Source: UKL13-2 sp043773745 (GTDB lineage Bacteria; Pseudomonadota; Gammaproteobacteria; Burkholderiales; Usitatibacteraceae). Taken from it: DNA of 53,941 nucleotides. The notes under the pieces were generated by a model. The model was not told the DNA's origin. It did not search any database and saw only the letters and a list, made by a program, of their open reading frames with translations. Positions 35,020 through 44,230 of this stretch are shown in pieces (position 1 is the stretch's first letter; each line of letters opens with the position of its first letter). The position numbers were made by a program, and so were the translations under genes. The stretch covers positions 1 to 53,941 of the forward strand of contig JAYVEV010000073.1 in NCBI GenBank assembly GCA_043773745.1. The letters run 5' to 3'.

Positions 35020-35706
35020 ATGTCTAATCCTGCCGTCAGCATGAATCCTGAAAAATCACTTGCCGAACTCCTGCAGAATGGATTGCACGGCATGGCCTTG
35101 TCGATGTCGATTGAGCAGCAACAACGTTTATTGCAGTATGTTTTCTTGCTTAATAAGTGGAATAAAACTTATAACCTCACTGCGGTGCGCGAGCCCGAAC
35201 GAATGATTGGTCTTCATATTATTGATAGTCTTGCGGTTTTGCCGCACGTGGGTGGCGCAACAACGGTGCTCGACGTCGGCTCCGGTGCTGGGCTCCCCGG
35301 CATTCCCATTGCGATTGCCCGCGCAGATGTGCAAGTGTCCATGCTGGATAGCCTGCAAAAGAAAACTGCTTTTATCCGCCAGGCAATAGGCGAAATTGGT
35401 TTGCAAAATGCAGCAGTCGTGTGTGAGCGGGTTGAACAATTCCAGCCGATTAAAAAATTTGACATTGTTATCTCGCGGGCATTCGCGGAGCTGACGGATT
35501 TCGTACGCGAGGCCGCGCATTTGGTCGCCACAGGCGGCCAAATGCTGGCGATGAAGGGGGTTTATCCACATGAAGAAATCGATCGCCTCAGCAAAAATTT
35601 AGACGCACCGTGTTGCGTCGACACAGTGATCAAACTCAATGTGCCGCAAGTTGAAGGCGAGCGGCATTTGGTAATTCTGAAAAAGACCAAAGAAAGCATG
35701 ACATGA
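35020..35706 (+). CDS. rsmG: 16S rRNA (guanine-527-N7)-methyltransferase RsmG (GidB)
   Basis: RsmG methylates G527 in the 530 loop of 16S rRNA. The 228-residue protein has the helical N-terminus with the KWNKTYNLTAVREPERMIGL signature, the SAM-binding motif VLDVGSGAGLPGIPIAIA, and a conserved late ISRAFAELTDFV. ATG 35041 (MNPEKS) is an alternative start. The stop overlaps the parA start (ATGA), linking translation of rsmG and parA. Confidence 0.97.
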   Translation: MSNPAVSMNPEKSLAELLQNGLHGMALSMSIEQQQRLLQYVFLLNKWNKTYNLTAVREPERMIGLHIIDSLAVLPHVGGATTVLDVGSGAGLPGIPIAIARADVQVSMLDSLQKKTAFIRQAIGEIGLQNAAVVCERVEQFQPIKKFDIVISRAFAELTDFVREAAHLVATGGQMLAMKGVYPHEEIDRLSKNLDAPCCVDTVIKLNVPQVEGERHLVILKKTKESMT

Positions 35707-36497
35707 AGATTTTTGCCGTGGCAAATCAAAAAGGGGGCGTGGGCAAAACCTCCATCGCGGTTAATCTTACGGCGACCCTGGCACATTATGGCCAGCGGGC
35801 TTTGTTGATTGATCTTGACCCTCAGGGCAACGCCACCACGGGTAGCGGCATTGATAAAAGTGGCGTCGCCAAGACGTTGTATGGTGTTTTATTGGGCGAA
35901 TACAGTGTGGCAGACGCACGGGTGCGCGCACCGGGTCATTATGATGTGCTGCCCGCCAATCGTGAGCTTGCCGGAGCGGAGATCGAGATGATCAATATCG
36001 ATCGTCGCGAATTCCGCTTGAAAGAAGCGCTCGCCACGGTTATTCACGACTATGACTTTGCGGTCATTGATTGTCCGCCCGCATTAAATATGCTGACCGT
36101 AAATGCGTTAACCGCAGCCGACTCCGTCATCATTCCGATGCAATGTGAATACTATGCCTTGGAGGGACTTAGTGATCTTGTTGGGACCCTGCGAAAAGTT
36201 AAAGCGAATCTGAATCCCCGAATTGAAATCGAAGCGCTAGTGCGCACGATGTATGACCCACGTTCCTCTCTGACCAATCAGGTTTCGGATGAAATAAAAA
36301 ATCATTTTGGCGATAAAGTGTTTAATACGGTCATCCCGCGCAATATCCGCATCGCTGAAGCGCCCTCATACGGCAAGCCGGTGATTCTTTACGATCCCGC
36401 CTCCAAAGGTGCGGTCGCGCATATGGCGTTCGCACGCGAGTTGCTCGGTCGCCAGGGAATTGAAATCAAAGAACCTGTTGAGGTAGAAGCAGCATGA
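35703..36497 (+). CDS. parA: Chromosome partitioning ATPase ParA (Soj)
   Basis: This is a deviant Walker A ATPase that drives segregation of ParB-parS complexes. The 264-residue protein has KGGVGKTS at residues 10-17 (both lysines), the A' motif LLIDLDPQGNATTG, and the Walker B FAVIDCPPALNMLTVNAL. It lacks an N-terminal helix-turn-helix, so it is the chromosomal Soj type rather than a plasmid type Ia ParA. It is coupled at both ends by ATGA overlaps to rsmG and parB. Confidence 0.98.
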   Translation: MKIFAVANQKGGVGKTSIAVNLTATLAHYGQRALLIDLDPQGNATTGSGIDKSGVAKTLYGVLLGEYSVADARVRAPGHYDVLPANRELAGAEIEMINIDRREFRLKEALATVIHDYDFAVIDCPPALNMLTVNALTAADSVIIPMQCEYYALEGLSDLVGTLRKVKANLNPRIEIEALVRTMYDPRSSLTNQVSDEIKNHFGDKVFNTVIPRNIRIAEAPSYGKPVILYDPASKGAVAHMAFARELLGRQGIEIKEPVEVEAA

Positions 36498-37351
36498 TAA
36501 AAAACAAAGGACTGGGCCGCGGCCTCGATGCATTACTCGGCGGCGGAAAAACTGATGCGCCGACAGCGCCTGGTGAATTGCGTGAGTTGGCGATTGGCAG
36601 CTTGACGCCCGGCAAATATCAGCCTCGCACGCGCATGGACAAGGCGGCGTTGGAAGAATTAGCCCAGTCGATTAAACAGCGCGGTATTGTGCAACCGATC
36701 CTCACCCGCGAAGTGGCCGGTGGTAAATTTGAAATCATCGCCGGTGAGCGCCGCTGGCGTGCCGCACAAATCGCCGGCTTAGCGACCGTGCCGGTACTGG
36801 TGCGTGAAATCGCTGACGATGCAGCGCTCGGCATTGGCCTGATCGAAAATATTCAGCGGGAAGATTTAAACGCCATGGAAGAGGCGGCTGGCATTCAGCG
36901 TTTAATCGAGGAATTCAAACTCACCCATGAAGAAGCGGCGCAGGCGGTTGGGCGCTCGCGCACAGCGGTATCAAATTTATTGCGCCTGCTGGAACTCGCC
37001 AAACCCGTCCAGGACATGGTCATGGAGACCAAGTTGGATATGGGCCATGCGCGCGCCTTGCTGTCGCTCGCTAAATCCAGGCAGGTCGAGCTGGCGCATC
37101 AGATTGTGCATAAAAATCTCAGCGTACGTGAAGCTGAGCGCTTGGTGAAAACTGAAGGTGCGCCAGCCAAGGCACGCAAAACAATAATCACGGCCGATGT
37201 TGATACTCGCCGCCTGGAAAATGATCTTGCCGAAAAATTGGGTACACGGGTATCTATCAAGGCCGATAAAAAAGGCAAAGGTTCGTTGACCATTGAGTTT
37301 ATGAACTACGAGCATCTGGAAGGTATCCTCGAGCGCACCAAGTTGAAATAA
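36494..37351 (+). CDS. parB: Chromosome partitioning protein ParB (Spo0J)
   Basis: This DNA-binding CTPase clamp loads at parS and spreads along DNA. The 285-residue protein begins with the ParA-interacting GLGRGLDALLGG motif, has the ParB/Srx nucleotide-binding domain (PGKYQPRTRMD, IVQPILTRE, IAGERRWRAAQIAGL), the helix-turn-helix domain (LTHEEAAQAVGRSRTAVSNL), and a C-terminal dimer domain (LAEKLGTRVSIKADKKGKG). Its targets are the two parS sites 3.6-5 kb upstream. It is followed by a 227-base gap with the atp promoter. Confidence 0.98.
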   Translation: MIKNKGLGRGLDALLGGGKTDAPTAPGELRELAIGSLTPGKYQPRTRMDKAALEELAQSIKQRGIVQPILTREVAGGKFEIIAGERRWRAAQIAGLATVPVLVREIADDAALGIGLIENIQREDLNAMEEAAGIQRLIEEFKLTHEEAAQAVGRSRTAVSNLLRLLELAKPVQDMVMETKLDMGHARALLSLAKSRQVELAHQIVHKNLSVREAERLVKTEGAPAKARKTIITADVDTRRLENDLAEKLGTRVSIKADKKGKGSLTIEFMNYEHLEGILERTKLK

Positions 37352-37414
37352 AAACGCGCCTCATTGATATTGTTTGGGTATAAAGCGCCGCAATTGCAGA
37401 ACAAAGGGTAAATA

Positions 37415-37439
37415 TAAGCGCTTTGCTATCAAGCGCTTA
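37415..37439. other. Inverted repeat upstream of the atp promoter
   Basis: TAAGCGCTT, 7-base loop, AAGCGCTTA (9 of 9 pairs). Each arm also contains the self-complementary AAGCGCTT. It lies after parB and about 38 bases before the -35 box of the atp promoter. It could be a parAB terminator without a clear T-tract, or an operator with two half-sites for a regulator. Confidence 0.5.
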
Positions 37440-37476
37440 CCAGCCCTTAAATCATGTTGCGCCGCGACAAAATGGT

Positions 37477-37506
37477 TTGACGGAAAGATGATTCAACGCT
37501 TATAAT
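37477..37506 (+). promoter_or_regulatory. Sigma70-type promoter of the atp operon
   Basis: TTGACG (37477-37482), 18-base spacer, TATAAT (37501-37506, perfect -10). It predicts a start near 37513, leaving a leader of about 65 bases before atpI, whose start is preceded by the ribosome site GGGGGAG. Confidence 0.8.
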
Positions 37507-37578
37507 CGACAGGCTTTGTAGAGGCATTGTTGGAAATTTGTTGGAAACGGCCGGTAAATAGCCTTTTCAGGGGGAGTA

Positions 37579-37950
37579 ATGCTTAGAGATTCTCTTGAAC
37601 GGCTTTACCAAAAGGTCATTTTTCTGCAAGCCATGCTGGTGTTGCTGATGATCGTAATTGCGGCGGTTATTGAGGGTCAAGTGGCTGCAATTTCTGCGCT
37701 CAGCGGCGGTGTCGCGGTACTGATAAGCACCTTTGTTTACGCAGCATTGGCCAGCGAATCCAAAGTTTCGGCAATTTCAGCAAGTAATGTGCTTCGTCGG
37801 CACATAACGGCAGAAGCGGCCAAAGTGGTAGTCGTGCTCATGCTGTTGTTATGTGCGCTCGCAAGTGGTTGGTTTATCGCCGGTTGGTTAGTGGCGACTA
37901 TGGTTGTGGCCCTATCGGGGCATTGGCTTGCAGTTTTTATTATTCGCTAA
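37579..37950 (+). CDS. atpI: ATP synthase accessory protein AtpI
   Basis: This 123-residue membrane protein is the first gene of the ATP synthase operon. It has four hydrophobic helices (VIFLQAMLVLLMIVIAAVI, ISALSGGVAVLISTFVYAAL, VVVVLMLLLCALASGWFIAG, LVATMVVALSGHWLAVFII), as AtpI proteins do, and is thought to assist c-ring assembly or magnesium/ion handling. The family is poorly conserved, so the call rests on topology and position before atpB. A good Shine-Dalgarno (GGGGGAG) lies 6 bases before the ATG. Confidence 0.88.
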   Translation: MLRDSLERLYQKVIFLQAMLVLLMIVIAAVIEGQVAAISALSGGVAVLISTFVYAALASESKVSAISASNVLRRHITAEAAKVVVVLMLLLCALASGWFIAGWLVATMVVALSGHWLAVFIIR

Positions 37951-37974
37951 TTAAAATAAAACGTAAAACGAATT

Positions 37975-38781
37975 ATGGCGTCCGGCACCGAATCGATTAC
38001 CCCCTCAGAATATATTGAGCATCACCTGACCAATCTCCGGATTAGCGTCGGTGAGGGCGGCTTCTGGCAAATAGACCTTGACTCATTGATTATGTCGATC
38101 ATTGTTGGTGTCATCGGGCTTGGCGTATTTTGGCTGGTTGCCCGCCGCGTTACGGCGGGAGTTCCCGGCCGTTTGCAAGGTTTCGTTGAATTGGTGTTGG
38201 ATTTTGTTGATAACACCGTCAAGGATGTATTTCCCGGCGACCGTAAATTTCTCGGCCCGCTAGCACTCACTATCTTCGTGCTTGTGTTCATGATGAACCT
38301 GATGGATTTGATCCCCATTGATTTCGTGGCCGTTGTCATGGAGTCATTTGGTGTGCATCACTGGAAAGCGGTGCCTTCTACCAACCTGAGCGTTACTTTC
38401 GCCATGTCTTTTACGGTATTTATGCTGATCATTTTTTTCAGCTTCAAGGCCAAAGGTGTGGGCGGCTTTGTGCATGAGTTGTTCACTGCGCCATTTGGCC
38501 CCCATCCCGCCATGTGGATACCTAACTTGGCCATCAATATCATTGAATTGATCTCCAAGCCGGTTTCGCTCGGCATGCGTCTTTTCGGCAATATGTATGC
38601 GGGTGAGTTGATCTTTATGCTGCTCGGTTTGCTCGGTATGTTAGGCGGTGTTTTTACGGCGGGCTCAATTATCCTCAGCTGGGGCTGGGCGGTGTTTCAC
38701 ATCCTGATCATTTTGCTACAGGCGTTTATTTTTATGGTCCTGTCGTGTGTGTATATCGCCATGGCCCACGAGCATCACTAA
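37975..38781 (+). CDS. atpB: ATP synthase Fo subunit a
   Basis: Subunit a forms the proton half-channels next to the c-ring. The 268-residue membrane protein has the conserved helix with the essential arginine R202 in SLGMRLFGNMYAGELIF, plus helix VLVFMMNLMDLIPIDF and the late HILIILLQAFIFMVLSCVYI. The N-terminal region (SEYIEHHLTNLRISV) matches betaproteobacterial AtpB. It is followed after a 75-base gap by atpE, consistent with the need for strong, separate translation of the c subunit. Confidence 0.98.
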   Translation: MASGTESITPSEYIEHHLTNLRISVGEGGFWQIDLDSLIMSIIVGVIGLGVFWLVARRVTAGVPGRLQGFVELVLDFVDNTVKDVFPGDRKFLGPLALTIFVLVFMMNLMDLIPIDFVAVVMESFGVHHWKAVPSTNLSVTFAMSFTVFMLIIFFSFKAKGVGGFVHELFTAPFGPHPAMWIPNLAINIIELISKPVSLGMRLFGNMYAGELIFMLLGLLGMLGGVFTAGSIILSWGWAVFHILIILLQAFIFMVLSCVYIAMAHEHH

Positions 38782-38856
38782 TTCTATTTGCTTCAATATC
38801 TGTAAATAACGTAACTCAAACTAGTAATCTGCTCCCGTCAACGAAAGGAAAATAAA

Positions 38857-39123
38857 ATGGCACAGTTTCTCGCCCTCGTTCAATCCAATATGGCGCTAGC
38901 CATCGGCATGATTATCGGCCTCGGCGCGCTTGGCGCTTGCGTCGGCATCGGCATCATGGGCTCCAAGTTTCTGGAATCCGCCGCACGTCAGCCTGAGCTG
39001 ATTCCCCAGCTGCAAAAATTCATGTTCTTGTTGGCCGGTTTGATCGACGCTGCATTTTTGATCGGTGTTGGTATCGCGATGTTCTTTGCGTTCGCCAATC
39101 CTTTGCTTAGCGTTATCAAGTAA
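38857..39123 (+). CDS. atpE: ATP synthase Fo subunit c
   Basis: This is the ring-forming proteolipid: 88 residues, two hydrophobic helices with a polar loop (ARQPELIP). The ion-carrying carboxylate is Asp64 in LLAGLIDAAFLIGVG; the glutamine/serine ligand set seen in sodium-type rings is absent, so it is a proton-type c subunit. It starts after a strong ribosome site (GAAAGGAA), suiting the high copy number of c in the enzyme. Confidence 0.98.
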   Translation: MAQFLALVQSNMALAIGMIIGLGALGACVGIGIMGSKFLESAARQPELIPQLQKFMFLLAGLIDAAFLIGVGIAMFFAFANPLLSVIK

Positions 39124-39159
39124 CTCCCGACTCATTGATTTGAAGAAAGGGTCGTCGTT

Positions 39160-39630
39160 ATGATGCCCAATGCGACGTTGTTTGCGATGGCGGTGTGGTT
39201 TGCGCTGCTGATTGCATTTGCGTACAAATTCATCTGGCCGCCGTTGATGTCGGCCATTGATACGCGCAACAAAAAAATCGCCGATGGTTTGGCAGAGGCC
39301 GAAAAAGGCAAAGCTGCTCTTGCCGAAGGCCAGAAGCAAAAAGACGCGCTGATGAAAGAGGCGCGTCAAACCGCGACTGAAATGAAGGCGCTGAACGACA
39401 AGCAGGCCCAGGCGCAAATCGACGAAGCCAAGGTGCAGGCCAAGGTTGAGGCAGACCGTATTATTGCCGCCGCTCATGCCCAAATCGAGCAGGAAAAGCA
39501 GAAGGCTAAAGAACAGCTTCGCGAACAAGTGGCGGCGTTAGCGGTGGCCGGTGCAGAAAAAATCCTGAAGCGTGAAATTGATGCCAAGGCGCATGCCGAA
39601 ATGCTAAGCCAATTGAAAGCGCAATTGTAA
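39160..39630 (+). CDS. atpF: ATP synthase Fo subunit b
   Basis: This is the peripheral-stalk subunit, 156 residues: one N-terminal membrane helix (LFAMAVWFALLIAFAYKFIW) and a long charged helix (residues 35-140) rich in Glu, Lys and Ala that dimerises as a coiled coil. It ends at the base where atpH begins (1-base overlap, TAATG). Two consecutive ATGs at the start give MM; the second is equally likely to be used. Confidence 0.97.
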   Translation: MMPNATLFAMAVWFALLIAFAYKFIWPPLMSAIDTRNKKIADGLAEAEKGKAALAEGQKQKDALMKEARQTATEMKALNDKQAQAQIDEAKVQAKVEADRIIAAAHAQIEQEKQKAKEQLREQVAALAVAGAEKILKREIDAKAHAEMLSQLKAQL

Positions 39631-40166
39631 TGGCTGAACTGACCACGGTTGCCCGTCCTTATGCAGAAGCGATTTTTCGCTCCGCAGTGGATGCCAATGA
39701 TGTTGCAGGCTTTGGCGGTAAGCTGAAATCGCTTGGCGCGATTGCGGCGAATGGGCAAATGGCTTCACTGGTTGGCAACCCCAATGTAAGTGCGGCTGAA
39801 AAAGCAAATCTGATGAGCTCGGTCGCTGGTGGCAATGTACCGACCGCGTTGGCGAATGCAATATTGATGTTGATCGGTAACGGCAAGGCATCGCTGTTAC
39901 CGTTTATCGCCGAGCACTTTGAGCGCTTACAGCGCGAGCATGACGGCGTTGTGAAAGCAACGATTACCAGCGCCTTTCCAATGTCGGATGTGGATAAAGT
40001 TGGCATGGTGGATGCGCTTGCAAAAAGATATGGCAAGCGCGTGGAAGCGGAAGTGATTGTTGATGAGTCGTTGATTGGTGGCGCTCGTGTGCAGGTGGGT
40101 GATGATGTGGTTCATGCCTCCGTTCGCGACACACTAAACAAGATGGCTCAAGCCCTCGTGCAGTGA
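39630..40166 (+). CDS. atpH: ATP synthase F1 subunit delta
   Basis: This 178-residue OSCP/delta subunit links the b-stalk to the top of F1. The N-terminal motif ELTTVARPYAEAIFRSA and the C-terminal segment YGKRVEAEVIVDESLIGGAR are typical. It is translationally linked to atpF, and an 81-base gap follows before atpA. Confidence 0.97.
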   Translation: MAELTTVARPYAEAIFRSAVDANDVAGFGGKLKSLGAIAANGQMASLVGNPNVSAAEKANLMSSVAGGNVPTALANAILMLIGNGKASLLPFIAEHFERLQREHDGVVKATITSAFPMSDVDKVGMVDALAKRYGKRVEAEVIVDESLIGGARVQVGDDVVHASVRDTLNKMAQALVQ

Positions 40167-40247
40167 TGGTCGCAACAGGATACATGCCGCTCACAAGCCA
40201 AAAAACCAGATTTAGAATTTAATAGAAATCAAGTATCGGAGCTTTAA

Positions 40248-41795
40248 ATGCAAATCAATGCCGCCGAAATCAGCGAACTGATTAAATCAAAAATTCAAGC
40301 TATGCCTACAGCCGCTGAAAAGCGTTCCGAAGGTACCGTTATTTCTGTAACCGACGGTATTTGTCGCGTTCACGGCCTGGCGGATGCCATGCAAGGTGAA
40401 ATGCTGGAATTCCCCGGCGGTACCTTTGGTCTGGCGCTGAACTTAGAGCGCGATTCCGTTGGCGCGGTGGTGTTGGGCGAATACCAGCATATTTCCGAAG
40501 GTGATACCGTGAAATGTACCGGCCGCATTTTGGACGTGCCCGTCGGTCCAGAACTCAAAGGCCGCGTGGTTAATGCTTTGGGTCAGCCGATAGACGGCAA
40601 AGGCCCGATCAACGCCAAGATGACGGACATTATTGAAAAAGTCGCGCCGGGCGTTATTGCCCGTAAATCAGTTTCCCAGCCCGTACAAACGGGTTTGAAG
40701 TCGATTGACGCGATGGTGCCGGTTGGTCGTGGTCAGCGCGAGTTGATCATTGGCGATCGTCAAACAGGCAAAACAGCTGTGGCCATTGACGCAATCATCA
40801 ACCAAAAAGGTAAAGACGTTACCTGTGTGTATGTGGCGGTCGGTCAAAAAGCTTCTACTATTGCCAACGTCGTGCGCAAGCTTGAAGAGCATGGCGCAAT
40901 GGCTTACACCATCGTCGTCGCATCGTCGGCTTCTGAATCCGCCGCCATGCAATTCGTGGCGCCATATTCAGGTTGCACAATGGGCGAGTATTTCCGCGAC
41001 CGCGGTGAAGATGCGCTGATTATTTATGACGACCTCTCCAAGCAGGCTGTTGCGTATCGTCAAATTTCGCTGTTGTTACGCCGCCCGCCGGGCCGTGAAG
41101 CTTACCCTGGCGACGTGTTTTATTTGCACTCCCGTTTGTTGGAGCGTTCGGCCCGCGTGAACGAAGATTATGTGGAGAAATTCACCAACGGTGCCGTTAA
41201 AGGTAAGACCGGTTCATTAACTGCGTTGCCGATTATTGAAACCCAGGCTGGTGACGTGTCCGCATTCGTGCCGACCAACGTGATCTCGATTACTGACGGG
41301 CAGATTTTCCTGGAAACCGATTTGTTCAATGCTGGTATTCGTCCTGCCATCAATGCGGGTGTTTCCGTATCCCGCGTAGGCGGTGCTGCTCAGACCAAAA
41401 TCATGAAGCGCAAAGATACCGGTGCCGGTGTGCGTTTGGCCCTCGCGCAGTATCGTGAACTAGCGGCGTTTGCGCAATTTGCATCTGATCTTGATGAAGC
41501 CACCCGCAAACAGCTGGAGCGCGGCAAGATGGTGACCGAGCTGATGAAGCAAGCACAATACTCACCCATGCAGGTCTGGGAAATGGCGCTGATTCTGTTC
41601 GCGGTTAACAACAACTACATGGATGATGTAGAAGTCAGTAAAGCGCTCGCATTTGAAAAATCATTGCGTGATTTTGTGAAAGCCAAATATGCCGCGCTGA
41701 TTGATTCCATCGACAAGGCCAACAACCTGTCGGAAGCAGACGAAAAAGCGCTGCATGCGGCGGTGGCGGATTTCAAGAAAACCGGCGCTTACTAA
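40248..41795 (+). CDS. atpA: ATP synthase F1 subunit alpha
   Basis: The 515-residue alpha subunit is the non-catalytic, nucleotide-binding regulatory partner of beta. The P-loop GDRQTGKT is at 169-176. The N-terminal membrane-lipid-type start (MQINAAEISELIKSKIQ), the GICRVHGLADAMQGEML strand and the conserved arginine-finger region ALIIYDDLSKQAVAYRQISL and PAINAGVSVSRVGGAAQ are intact. Length is standard. A hairpin lies between it and atpG. Confidence 0.98.
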   Translation: MQINAAEISELIKSKIQAMPTAAEKRSEGTVISVTDGICRVHGLADAMQGEMLEFPGGTFGLALNLERDSVGAVVLGEYQHISEGDTVKCTGRILDVPVGPELKGRVVNALGQPIDGKGPINAKMTDIIEKVAPGVIARKSVSQPVQTGLKSIDAMVPVGRGQRELIIGDRQTGKTAVAIDAIINQKGKDVTCVYVAVGQKASTIANVVRKLEEHGAMAYTIVVASSASESAAMQFVAPYSGCTMGEYFRDRGEDALIIYDDLSKQAVAYRQISLLLRRPPGREAYPGDVFYLHSRLLERSARVNEDYVEKFTNGAVKGKTGSLTALPIIETQAGDVSAFVPTNVISITDGQIFLETDLFNAGIRPAINAGVSVSRVGGAAQTKIMKRKDTGAGVRLALAQYRELAAFAQFASDLDEATRKQLERGKMVTELMKQAQYSPMQVWEMALILFAVNNNYMDDVEVSKALAFEKSLRDFVKAKYAALIDSIDKANNLSEADEKALHAAVADFKKTGAY

Positions 41796-41817
41796 GCATT
41801 GTTGCTCTAAGGATATT

Positions 41818-41840
41818 CAGCGTTTCCTGATAGGACGCTG
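41818..41840 (+). other. RNA hairpin in the atpA-atpG gap
   Basis: CAGCG (41818-41822) pairs with CGCTG (41836-41840) and TCCT (41825-41828) with AGGA (41832-41835), with a 2-base bulge and a 3-base loop. It is 22 bases before the atpG start and could influence mRNA stability or the lower yield of the gamma subunit relative to alpha. Confidence 0.45.
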
Positions 41841-41861
41841 AGGGCTTTACAGAGGTTATAG

Positions 41862-42725
41862 ATGGCAGGCTCAAAAGAAATTCGCACCAAGATCAAGAGC
41901 GTAGAAAACACGCGCAAGATCACCAAGGCCATGGAGATGGTTGCAGCCGCCAAGATGCGGAAGGCGCAAGAGCGCATGCGTGCGGCGCGTCCGTATGGCG
42001 AAAAAATTCGCAGTGTCGCAGCCAACTTGTCGCACGCCAACCCTGATTACAAACATCCGTTTTTGTTAAAGCGCGATGAAGTGCGCAATGTTGGCGTCAT
42101 TATGGTCACTTCAGACAAAGGCCTTTGCGGTGGTTTGAACACCAACGTCATGCGCTTGATAGTCAATAAAGTTAAAGAATGGGAAGGCAATAACGCAAAA
42201 CTCCAGGCAACCGCGATTGGTGCCAAAGGGTTTTCTTTTTTGCAACGCTATGGCATTCCTGTTGTGTCGCATGTTTTAGGTTTGGGCGATAAGCCGCATC
42301 TGGACAAAATGATTGGTCCCGTCAAGATTCAACTTGATGCCTTCAGCGAAGGCAAGATTGACGCGCTTTACCTTTGCTACACAAAGTTCGTCAACACCAT
42401 GAAGCAAGAGCCGGTTTGTGAGCAGTTGTTGCCACTTACAGGCGAAAAGCTGGGCGCACCGGATTCGTCATGGGATTACATTTACGAGCCGGATCCGAAA
42501 GCGGTGCTGGATCAGCTGTTGGTTCGTTATGTTGAGGCGATTGTTTATCAAGCGGTGTCCGAAAATATTGCGTCGGAGCAATCAGCCCGTATGGTGGCGA
42601 TGAAATCAGCAACGGATAATGCGAAAAAAGTCATTGACGATCTGAAGCTGACTTATAACAAGGCGCGTCAAGCTGCGATCACCAAAGAGTTGTCAGAAAT
42701 TGTCGGTGGTGCTGCTGCGGTGTAA
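41862..42725 (+). CDS. atpG: ATP synthase F1 subunit gamma
   Basis: The gamma subunit is the central rotor shaft: 287 residues. N-terminal AGSKEIRTKIKSVENTRKIT and KAMEMVAAAKMRKAQERM plus C-terminal ATDNAKKVIDDLKLTYNKAR form the antiparallel coiled coil; the middle TSDKGLCGGLNTN is conserved. It is followed after 74 bases by atpD. Confidence 0.98.
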   Translation: MAGSKEIRTKIKSVENTRKITKAMEMVAAAKMRKAQERMRAARPYGEKIRSVAANLSHANPDYKHPFLLKRDEVRNVGVIMVTSDKGLCGGLNTNVMRLIVNKVKEWEGNNAKLQATAIGAKGFSFLQRYGIPVVSHVLGLGDKPHLDKMIGPVKIQLDAFSEGKIDALYLCYTKFVNTMKQEPVCEQLLPLTGEKLGAPDSSWDYIYEPDPKAVLDQLLVRYVEAIVYQAVSENIASEQSARMVAMKSATDNAKKVIDDLKLTYNKARQAAITKELSEIVGGAAAV

Positions 42726-42799
42726 CGTCAGCACGCAAAAACGTACTTACAAAATTTATCAAAACAGAATTCGAATTAAATTTAGTTTAGGAATTGATC

Positions 42800-44224
42800 A
42801 TGAGCCAAGGAACGGTTGTTCAATGTATCGGTGCGGTGGTGGATATTCAGTTTCCTCACGGCTCCATCCCCAAAATTTACGAAGCATTGACGCTGCAAGA
42901 TAGCGATCAGGCAAGCTTTGCTGAAAAAGGCCTGACTTTCGAAGTCGAGCAGCAGCTTGGTGACGGCGTCGTGCGCTGTATTGCCATGGGCTCATCAGAC
43001 GGTATCCGCCGTGGTATGAAAGTTAACGGCACTGGCGCCGGTATCCGTGTGCCAGTTGGCCTCGGCACATTAGGCCGCATCATGGATGTATTGGGGCGCC
43101 CGATTGATGAACAAGGACCAATTCAATGTGAAGAGCGTCGTGAGATTCATCAGGCGGCACCTAAATTTGATGAGCTTTCGCCTTCGGTTGATTTGCTCGA
43201 GACCGGCATTAAAGTTATCGATTTGATCTGCCCGTTTGCCAAGGGCGGTAAAGTCGGTTTGTTCGGCGGTGCCGGTGTAGGTAAGACGGTGAATATGTTG
43301 GAACTCATCAATAACATCGCCAAAGAGCATTCGGGCCTTTCCGTGTTTGCTGGCGTTGGCGAGCGTACTCGCGAAGGTAATGACTTCTATCATGAGATGA
43401 CGGATGCAGGTGTTATCAACAAAGACGACCTGTCCAAATCCAAAGTGGCGATGGTATTCGGCCAGATGAATGAGCCCCCGGGCAACCGCCTGCGCGTGGC
43501 ACTGTCTGGCTTGACGATGGCCGAAAAATTCCGTGACGAAGGTCGCGATATTTTGTTCTTCGTTGACAATATTTATCGCTACACGCTGGCCGGAACCGAA
43601 GTGTCCGCGCTGCTGGGTCGGATGCCTTCAGCGGTGGGCTATCAGCCCACGCTGGCTGAAGAAATGGGCGTGCTGCAAGAACGTATTACCTCCACCAAGA
43701 CGGGTTCAATCACATCGATCCAAGCTGTGTATGTACCAGCCGATGACTTGACCGATCCTTCGCCTGCAACCACGTTTGCCCACTTGGATGCCACGGTTGT
43801 GTTGTCGCGCGATATCGCTTCACTCGGTATTTATCCGGCGGTGGATCCGCTGGATTCCACTTCGCGCCAGATTGATCCAAACGTGATTGGCGAAGAGCAT
43901 TACACAGTGACTCGTCGCGTTCAGGCCACCCTGCAGCGCTACAAAGAATTGCGCGACATTATCGCGATTCTGGGGATGGATGAATTGTCGCCAGAAGATA
44001 AATTAGCCGTGGCCCGTGCGCGTAAAATTCAGCGCTTCTTGTCGCAGCCGTTCCACGTTGCTGAAGTCTTTACCGGCTCGCCCGGTAAGTACGTCACGCT
44101 GAAAGAGACCATTCGTGGTTTCAAGATGATTGTTGACGGCGAATGTGATGCCTTGCCAGAACAGGCTTTTTACATGGTCGGCGGTATTGATGAAGCGTTT
44201 GAAAAAGCCAAAAAGATGAATTAA
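42800..44224 (+). CDS. atpD: ATP synthase F1 subunit beta
   Basis: This is the catalytic subunit that makes ATP. The ATG at 42800 follows TTTAGGAATTG; an in-frame TTG at 42794 is less likely. The 474-residue protein has the P-loop GGAGVGKT at 156-163, catalytic glutamate in VGERTREGNDFYHEM, and the signature PAVDPLDSTSRQ. The DNIYRYTLAGTEVSALLGRM form of the Walker B segment is typical of betaproteobacteria. An 11-bp perfect inverted repeat separates it from atpC. Confidence 0.98.
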   Translation: MSQGTVVQCIGAVVDIQFPHGSIPKIYEALTLQDSDQASFAEKGLTFEVEQQLGDGVVRCIAMGSSDGIRRGMKVNGTGAGIRVPVGLGTLGRIMDVLGRPIDEQGPIQCEERREIHQAAPKFDELSPSVDLLETGIKVIDLICPFAKGGKVGLFGGAGVGKTVNMLELINNIAKEHSGLSVFAGVGERTREGNDFYHEMTDAGVINKDDLSKSKVAMVFGQMNEPPGNRLRVALSGLTMAEKFRDEGRDILFFVDNIYRYTLAGTEVSALLGRMPSAVGYQPTLAEEMGVLQERITSTKTGSITSIQAVYVPADDLTDPSPATTFAHLDATVVLSRDIASLGIYPAVDPLDSTSRQIDPNVIGEEHYTVTRRVQATLQRYKELRDIIAILGMDELSPEDKLAVARARKIQRFLSQPFHVAEVFTGSPGKYVTLKETIRGFKMIVDGECDALPEQAFYMVGGIDEAFEKAKKMN

Positions 44225-44230
44225 TACTAT

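Noticed and set aside
38857..39123. Sodium-type c subunit of ATP synthase
   Set aside because: The ion site is Asp64 in LIDAAFLI without the Gln and Glu-Ser pattern of sodium rings; a proton ring is the better reading.
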